Source: an uncultured Myxococcales bacterium (lineage in GTDB: Bacteria; Myxococcota_A; UBA9042). From it: a DNA stretch of 64,000 nucleotides. The stretch lies in NCBI GenBank assembly GCA_903955385.1, contig CAJBNH010000072.1, positions 104,063-168,062 of the forward strand. Direction: 5' to 3'. Shown here piece by piece: positions 59,398 through 64,000 of the stretch. How positions within the stretch are numbered: the stretch's first letter is position 1; each line of letters starts with the position of its first letter. The notes below the pieces were generated by a model. The model did not search any database. It saw only the letters and a list, made by a program, of their open reading frames with translations, and was not told the origin of the DNA. Both the position numbers and the translations under genes were made by a program.

Positions 59398-60087
59398 TCA
59401 CTGCAAGGGGTGCGCGGGCGAGACCTCGGCGCCACGAGTCAGCGACACCAGCATCTCGAACCGATCCAGCGCGAAATCTGCTCCCATGCCGCGGACATAC
59501 AGGCCGCTCTGGGCGTGGTCGACCAGCGCGCATCGGATGCCTGCGTGGCGTGCCGTCTCGAGATCGATACGCGTACTGCCGACCATCAGCGTGGCATCCG
59601 GTCGCGCCTGCATCCACTCGATCAACTGCAGCAGCCCCGACGGGTCCGGCTTGCGGCGCAGCTTGTCCTCGCCCGCGACCATGTAGTCGAAAAAGCGGGC
59701 AATGCCGAACTGTTCCAGCAGCTTCAGGGACGGAGCTTGCGGCTTGTTGGTCAGCAGGCTCATGTGCACGCCGCTGTCGGCGAGGGTCACCAGCGTCGCC
59801 AGTACACCGGGATACAGATACGCCTTGGTTCCCAGGTGGCGCGCGTAGCGGTCGCGGAACGACAGCAGCACTTCCGACAACTCCAGATCCGTCAACGTCG
59901 GGCCTGTGCTGCAGAACGCGGACCGCAGCAACCCGCGCAGCCCCAGCCCGGACCACTGACGGACCAGCTCGACCTCCAGCGGATGGCGGCCGTGTTCGTC
60001 CAGCGTCTCATTGAGCGCGACGGTCAGGTCTTCGAACGTGTCGACCAGCGTGCCGTTCAAGTCGAGGATCAAGTGGGGATAGCGCAT
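59398..60087 (-). CDS. HAD-family phosphatase (phosphoglycolate-phosphatase-like) with DxN motif
   Basis: 229 residues from ATG 60087. The haloacid-dehalogenase fold is clear: motif I L-D9-L-N11-G-T-L-V-D, a helical cap (about 20-90), motif II SLLTNKP, motif III Lys in RRKPDPSGLLQL, and motif IV MVGSTRIDLETARHAG. The domain order matches Gph. The second Asp of the usual DxDGT motif, the general acid/base, is Asn here. Motif IV has S-T-R in place of G-D/D-x-x-D at the first positions but keeps a later Asp. Activity may be reduced, altered or absent. Confidence 0.82.
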   Translation of the reverse strand: MRYPHLILDLNGTLVDTFEDLTVALNETLDEHGRHPLEVELVRQWSGLGLRGLLRSAFCSTGPTLTDLELSEVLLSFRDRYARHLGTKAYLYPGVLATLVTLADSGVHMSLLTNKPQAPSLKLLEQFGIARFFDYMVAGEDKLRRKPDPSGLLQLIEWMQARPDATLMVGSTRIDLETARHAGIRCALVDHAQSGLYVRGMGADFALDRFEMLVSLTRGAEVSPAHPLQ

Positions 60088-60295
60088 GAATCTGCTCGTA
60101 ACCCGTCGTGGGGGGGCGGTGCGGGCGGGCGCCTGTGCGTCCATGCGGTTGGCCTCGCGGAAGGCCTGAGCCGCAGCCGCGGAATGGCAGGTTTCGCCCC
60201 GATGCGCAACAGCATTTTCGCCTGAAGAGGCCGCTCTTCACCGCGAAGAACGCCTCGGCCAGGCCGAGCGCGGACCGCCCTCCTCGCCAACGCCG

Positions 60296-60324
60296 TTGCC
60301 AACCGCGGTGTTGCGGGGTACGGT
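60296..60324 (+). promoter_or_regulatory. Putative promoter for the barrel-protein gene
   Basis: TTGCCA at 60296-60301 and TACGGT at 60319-60324, 17 apart, 36 bases before the TTG start. The flanking GTTGCCAACCG recurs upstream of the CHAD gene (41254-41264). Confidence 0.38.
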
Positions 60325-60360
60325 CACGCCACCGGCCAACGCCGGGACCCGGAGGGTGGC

Positions 60361-61302
60361 TTGGCAGCGCGGTTTTCCGGTCCACGTGGCCTTGATCACG
60401 CCGACGCGTTGCGGCTCGCTTGGCGTTTGCTGGAAAGCGCCGCCTTCGTCCTGTTGGTCGGCTTGGCCCCTGCACGGCTGGCTGCGGCCGCCCCGGCTCC
60501 TCCGCTGACCCCCCTCGAGACTCCTGAAGCGGGAGGTCGCCCGCGCGTCCCCGGCGAAGCGTCGCCAGCGCCCGGAGCGCGACTGACCGATCCGCAGGCA
60601 CCAGCTGCACTTCCGCCCCCGGCCCCGCGGTCGGCTCCCGCCACTTCCGCCCCCGCCACACCCGTCGCTGCGGCTCCCGTCCCCGCCTTGCCCACCGTGC
60701 GGCGCGTCGCTCCAGTGGACCCGGCGTTCGACCGCATCGAGGTGCAGGTGGGCGGCGCGTGGGTACCCGACGCGGTTTGGGGTTGGCTGTCGGCGCGTGA
60801 CCAACACCCGCTGCTGGCGGGGCTTGCCGTGGATGCGAGCTGGTTGCACCCGTTGTCGCCGACGGGCGCACTGGCGGTTCGCGTCGGCGTGATCGTGCCC
60901 AACATCCCGGACGCCAACTGGTCTGCATCGGATGCTTCGGTGGACCCGATGTACACGCAGGTGGGCTTGACCGTCATCGATCTGACCGCAGGCTACGCTT
61001 GGCGCAAGTCGCTGACGGGGCCGCTTGCTTGGACAGCGCGGGGCGAGGTCGGCGTGATGTACCTCGCGGGCAGCGTAGACCAGACCGAGACGCTGCCGTC
61101 CTGCCCCGCCGACGAGGCCGAGACCTGCGCGCACTGGCGGGTGGTGGGGCGCGGCGCGCTTGCGTTGCCCAGTCCGGTGCTGCCGACGCTGCGGGCGACC
61201 ACGGGGCTGGAGTACCGTTTCGCCGACCGCGCGACGCTCTCGCTGGAGGCCGGTCTGCGCGGAACGCCGTGGTTGGGCGCGGGAGCCTCGGTCGGATTCT
61301 AG
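60361..61302 (+). CDS. Probable small outer-membrane beta-barrel protein
   Basis: TTG 60361 with GGAGGG four to five bases upstream; 313 residues. A hydrophobic segment (about 27-43) looks like a signal peptide with an Ala-x-Ala site. An Ala/Pro-rich spacer of about 70 residues follows. The remaining 190 residues form strands with alternating hydrophobic side chains and end in Gly-Phe (GAGASVGF). A final Phe is the C-terminal mark of outer-membrane barrels. Two Cys in DETLPSC...ETCAHW may form a loop disulphide. The TTG start is uncertain. bamD begins 178 bases downstream. Confidence 0.55.
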   Translation: MAARFSGPRGLDHADALRLAWRLLESAAFVLLVGLAPARLAAAAPAPPLTPLETPEAGGRPRVPGEASPAPGARLTDPQAPAALPPPAPRSAPATSAPATPVAAAPVPALPTVRRVAPVDPAFDRIEVQVGGAWVPDAVWGWLSARDQHPLLAGLAVDASWLHPLSPTGALAVRVGVIVPNIPDANWSASDASVDPMYTQVGLTVIDLTAGYAWRKSLTGPLAWTARGEVGVMYLAGSVDQTETLPSCPADEAETCAHWRVVGRGALALPSPVLPTLRATTGLEYRFADRATLSLEAGLRGTPWLGAGASVGF

Positions 61303-61480
61303 ACCGTCGACGTCCGGCGACCCTCCAGAACCGAACGAACAAGCGGACCTGCGAGGCTTGGTGGGTGGGCGACAGGCTTCCCCACGCTTGACGCCGGACC
61401 CCGGATCCCGCACGCTCTTGCGTCCTTTGGCGACCCAGAGCCGACGTGCGTCGGACTGGAACCGGGACAACCGAGGCGAC

Positions 61481-62395
61481 GTGAACGCTCAGCACCCCCA
61501 CGGCAAGCTCGCGGCGAGAGGCATGTTCCTCTTTCTGATCGCTGGGTTGACGGCGTGCGGTGGCGCGGGTCCGCAGACGACGGAGTCTGCCGTAGCCGAG
61601 GCGGAGCAGGTCTACGTCGATGGCATGGAGCACCTGTCGGGCGGTTCCATGATCGAGGCGGAGCAGGAGTTCCAGAAGCTCCTGACGATGCCGTCGTACC
61701 TGACGGTGACGTCGCTTGCGCTCTTGCGTTTGGGTGACGCGCAGTTCTACCAGGCCAAACACCAAGAGGCGATCGAGACTTACCAGTCGTTCGCCCAGCG
61801 CCACGACGGGTCTGAGAACGTGCCGTACGCGGTGTTCATGTCGGCCAAGGCGCAGGTCGAGCTGGCTCCCGGCGATCTGTGGTTCATGCCGCCGGCGGAA
61901 GAGCTGGACCTGTCGGCTGTGGCACAGGCGCGATCGCAGCTGGAACGCTTCATTCGGCAGTACCCGAAGTCCCGCTACACCACGGAGGCGCTGGTCCTGC
62001 GCGACCGCTGCATCGACCTCGAGTGGCAGCACCACAGCTACGTGGTTGGCTTCTACGTCGAGCGCGGCAAGTGGATGGGCGTCGTGTTTCGGCTGCATCA
62101 GGCAATGCAGCTGTTTCCCGCGCGCGCGCACACGTTGGAGAATTACGCACTGCTCGCGCGTGCTTACACCGAGCTGGGGTGGCGCACGCGGGCGATCGAA
62201 GTCTGGCAGGCGATCGCGACGCGCTGGCCGGCCACCGCCGAAGGGCAGCGGGCAACCGCGGAAATGAACGAGATTCGCGCGAAGATCGAAGCGGCACGCG
62301 CCAAGGGCGAGCCAGCCGAGATGCCTGCGGACCTGCCACCGACCGCGGCCTTCAAGCCCGAGATGCAGGACCGACAAGGGCGCGACATCGATTGA
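61481..62395 (+). CDS. bamD: Outer-membrane assembly lipoprotein BamD
   Basis: Lipoprotein subunit of the BAM complex that binds BamA and helps insert barrels. GTG 61481 with GAGG four bases upstream; 304 residues. The signal peptide ends L-T-A-C26. The TPR-type sequence matches the family: QVYVDGMEHLSGGSMIEAEQ, GDAQFYQAKHQEAIETYQSF, PYAVFMSAKA, LERFIRQYPKSRYTTEALVLRDRC, VVGFYVERGKWMGVVFRLHQ. It is slightly longer than E. coli BamD (245). An alternative start is ATG 61523. Its position suggests envelope-biogenesis grouping with the barrel gene upstream. Confidence 0.9.
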   Translation: MNAQHPHGKLAARGMFLFLIAGLTACGGAGPQTTESAVAEAEQVYVDGMEHLSGGSMIEAEQEFQKLLTMPSYLTVTSLALLRLGDAQFYQAKHQEAIETYQSFAQRHDGSENVPYAVFMSAKAQVELAPGDLWFMPPAEELDLSAVAQARSQLERFIRQYPKSRYTTEALVLRDRCIDLEWQHHSYVVGFYVERGKWMGVVFRLHQAMQLFPARAHTLENYALLARAYTELGWRTRAIEVWQAIATRWPATAEGQRATAEMNEIRAKIEAARAKGEPAEMPADLPPTAAFKPEMQDRQGRDID

Positions 62396-62545
62396 GGCGA
62401 TGGGGAGGGTTCCCCTTCGTCCCTACGGGCCGACATGTGCGGCCCAACCACGGCTCGAACGGCACCGCACACGGCGGGCACGAACGGGCCACCGAACGTC
62501 GGCAGAAGGCCAAGGCCACCTGACCGGCGATGCGAGGAAGACACC

Positions 62546-62989
62546 ATGGCAAACAGCAAGAAGGGCACCAAGCAGCAGGCTGCCATCACCCCCAAGCAGA
62601 AGGTCGCGAAGGCGTTTGGCAGCAAGGCCGCGCTGGTCGACAAGATCATCGCCCTGATCGGCGACGCCCCCGAGGGCAGCCGCAGCGCACTGAACCAGGT
62701 CTCGAACAGCCGCCTGATCTCGCACCACCGCGCCACCGCGCGCATGGTCGAGCTCTTCGGGTCCCGCGATGGCGCGATCACGGCCGTCCTGGCCGTCCGC
62801 TTCCCCAAGGGCGCCCCTGAGGGCGAGCGCGCGCGTCTCGAGGGCCTGAGCCCCTGGCGCCTGATGGACACGCACCGTCAGGCCGTCGACGGGCAGAAGG
62901 CTGCCGCCGTCGCCGCCGTGAAGGCCGAGCGCGCCGCCAAGCTGCGCGCCGTCCGCCGCGCCAAGCAGCTCGCGGGCCGCAAGGCGTAA
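62546..62989 (+). CDS. Small basic Lys/Ala-rich protein
   Basis: ATG 62546 has GAGGAAG nearby; 147 residues. There is no signal peptide. The N-terminal 25 residues and the C-terminal 40 are very rich in Lys/Arg and Ala, including a run AAAVAAVKAERAAKLRAVRR. The middle (about 30-105) is a mixed helical region with Arg/His-rich patches (SRLISHHRATARMVELFG). Overall it resembles a nucleic-acid-binding or histone-H1-like tail protein, but I do not recognise the family. A clear terminator lies 32 bases after the stop. Confidence 0.55.
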   Translation: MANSKKGTKQQAAITPKQKVAKAFGSKAALVDKIIALIGDAPEGSRSALNQVSNSRLISHHRATARMVELFGSRDGAITAVLAVRFPKGAPEGERARLEGLSPWRLMDTHRQAVDGQKAAAVAAVKAERAAKLRAVRRAKQLAGRKA

Positions 62990-63020
62990 CGCGGTCGGCT
63001 TGCGAATTTGACGCAAGGAA

Positions 63021-63064
63021 ATCGAGGGCTTCGGTTGGCAACGACCGAGGCCCTTGGTCGTTTT
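63021..63064 (+). terminator. Rho-independent terminator
   Basis: Stem 63026-63036 pairs with 63043-63053 (ten Watson-Crick or G-U pairs plus flanking pairs), loop of about 6 bases, followed by a TTTT run at 63061-63064. It ends transcription of the small basic protein before the next lipoprotein gene. Confidence 0.7.
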
Positions 63065-63163
63065 GACGCGGTGCGTCATTTTGTCGTGGCGGATTGCCCG
63101 GAAGGGGAGTAGACTTCTTCACCTTCCACGGGTTCCGGACAGCCCGCGGCTGGAGGTCACAGC

Positions 63164-64000
63164 ATGTCGGTTCGCGCACTCCCCCCCGCTCGGCTCCCCA
63201 GCACTCGCTTCCTCCCTCTGCTTGGCTTCGCAGCGGCCGTCTGGCTCAGCGCCTGTTCGGATGGCACGCCCCAGACGATCTACGTCTACCTGGACAGCCA
63301 GCCCGGCGAGACGCTGGACGCGACGGGGGACACGACGCCTTCGGACACCAGCGCCGACACCAGTGAGGACACCCAGCTCATCGACTTCGGCCCCACGGTG
63401 GACGTCGAGGACACGGGCGATGCCGACTGGAGCGACCTGCTGGACCCGCCCGACATGGGCCAGGACACGCCGGACGTCATCTACACAGCGCCCGTCGGCA
63501 ACCTGTTTGCGCACACCAAAGACACGCTCTACAAGCTCGACCCCGACAAGAAGGCGTTCGTGCTGGTCGGCAAGTTCAAGTTCGACAAGAACGAGGGCTT
63601 GATGACCGACATGGCGATCGACCAGTACGGCATCATCTTTGCCGTCACGCACGACCACCTGTTCACCTGCGACATCGCGACGGCTGCGTGCAAGTGGAAG
63701 GCGTCGCTGCCCAGCCCCTTCAACGCGATGACGTTCGTGCCCAAGGGCGTGCTCGACCCCGCCGAAGACGTGCTGGTCGGCATCGCAGACGAGGGCGACT
63801 GGTGCCGCATCGATGTCACGGGCACCACCACCAAGATCACCAAGCTGGGCACCTACGGCGGCACGTGGCTGTCGAGCGGCGACGCGTTTTCTGTCGACGG
63901 CATCGGCACCTACGCGACCCTGAAGAAGTCGAACAGCACCGAAGACACGCTGGTGCGCGTCGACCCCAAGACCGGCAAGATCCTGCAGTTCGTCGGCGGC
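63164..64000 (+). CDS. Lipoprotein with acidic linker and propeller-like domain (3' truncated)
   Basis: ATG 63164 has GGAGG seven bases upstream. The frame is open to the right edge: 279 codons seen. The signal peptide ends W-L-S-A-C31. A strongly acidic linker rich in Asp, Thr and Ser follows (about 45-105: GDTTPSDTSADTSEDT...), like those of the giant lipoproteins at 7.9 and 20 kb. The rest resembles a WD/NHL-type propeller (GNLFAHTKDTLYKLDPDKKAFVLVGKF, MTDMAIDQYGIIFAV, DTLVRVDPKTGKILQFVGG). The gene continues outside the window, so its full domain content is unknown. Confidence 0.75.
   Translation, partial: MSVRALPPARLPSTRFLPLLGFAAAVWLSACSDGTPQTIYVYLDSQPGETLDATGDTTPSDTSADTSEDTQLIDFGPTVDVEDTGDADWSDLLDPPDMGQDTPDVIYTAPVGNLFAHTKDTLYKLDPDKKAFVLVGKFKFDKNEGLMTDMAIDQYGIIFAVTHDHLFTCDIATAACKWKASLPSPFNAMTFVPKGVLDPAEDVLVGIADEGDWCRIDVTGTTTKITKLGTYGGTWLSSGDAFSVDGIGTYATLKKSNSTEDTLVRVDPKTGKILQFVGG

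Overview
The window is 64 kb of GC-rich DNA (roughly two-thirds G+C by eye) from a diderm, Gram-negative bacterium. It carries BamD, RseP, CpoB-like and outer-membrane-barrel genes and many lipoproteins with clear lipoboxes. MopE-like Cys/Asp metal-binding repeats, FG-GAP and kelch lipoproteins, acidic Asp/Thr linkers after the lipidated Cys, FHA/coiled-coil proteins and DUF507 point to the Myxococcota/'Deltaproteobacteria' side of the tree. That placement is inference. No rRNA, tRNA, CRISPR array, IS element or prophage was seen, and coding density is very high; only one gene-free stretch (16576-16880) reaches 300 bases.

Layout. 1-7.8 kb: the end of an outer-membrane barrel, a giant lipase-like lipoprotein, a TPR envelope protein, mreB, a small Tat-exported protein and a methyltransferase. 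7.9-13.8 kb: a 1949-residue lipoprotein with about 26 MopE-like repeats. 13.8-19.5 kb: a kelch lipoprotein followed by lipA (minus strand), then rseP and tsaB (plus strand). 19.7-29.9 kb: the most unusual locus, which reads as a RiPP-type (ribosomally made, modified peptide) cassette: a PqqD-like recognition protein, a 2374-residue Ig-like/FG-GAP lipoprotein, a 53-residue precursor-like peptide with a YxxP leader motif, an HprK-like kinase, a radical SAM/SPASM protein and a soluble S24/S26-type peptidase. The last four overlap by 4-8 bases. 29.9-36.0 kb: a CpoB-like TPR lipoprotein, then an FHA/coiled-coil - Ycf46-like AAA - DUF1257 (Ycf35) - DUF2997 - orphan gene run.

36.0-42.4 kb: a polyphosphate/nucleotide neighbourhood (ppk1, ppx/gppA, apaH, sixA, CHAD-domain protein). 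42.4-52.6 kb: a GT51 glycosyltransferase with a very large AsmA-like N-terminus, a small lipoprotein, a GYF_2/DUF4234 protein, DUF507, a GPAT (plsB), a metallo-beta-lactamase-like protein that has lost its metal ligands, and a diacylglycerol-kinase-type lipid kinase. 52.6-57.1 kb: an oligopeptide ABC transporter (OppA-B-C, no ATPase gene nearby). Its two permeases carry extra domains in the first periplasmic loop: a biotinyl/lipoyl-like repeat in OppB and a paired EF-hand in OppC. 57.2-64 kb: a PIN-PhoH protein, a secreted protein, a HAD phosphatase with an Asp-x-Asn nucleophile motif, a barrel protein, bamD, a small basic protein with a good terminator, and the start of another lipoprotein running off the end.

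The envelope theme dominates: cell shape (mreB), peptidoglycan synthesis (GT51), outer-membrane assembly (bamD), intramembrane proteolysis (rseP) and many surface lipoproteins. The best candidates for undescribed biology are the peptide-modification cassette at 19.7-29.9 kb and the domain-inserted Opp permeases at 52.6-55.3 kb. All protein assignments come from reading the translated sequence and motifs; no database search was run.
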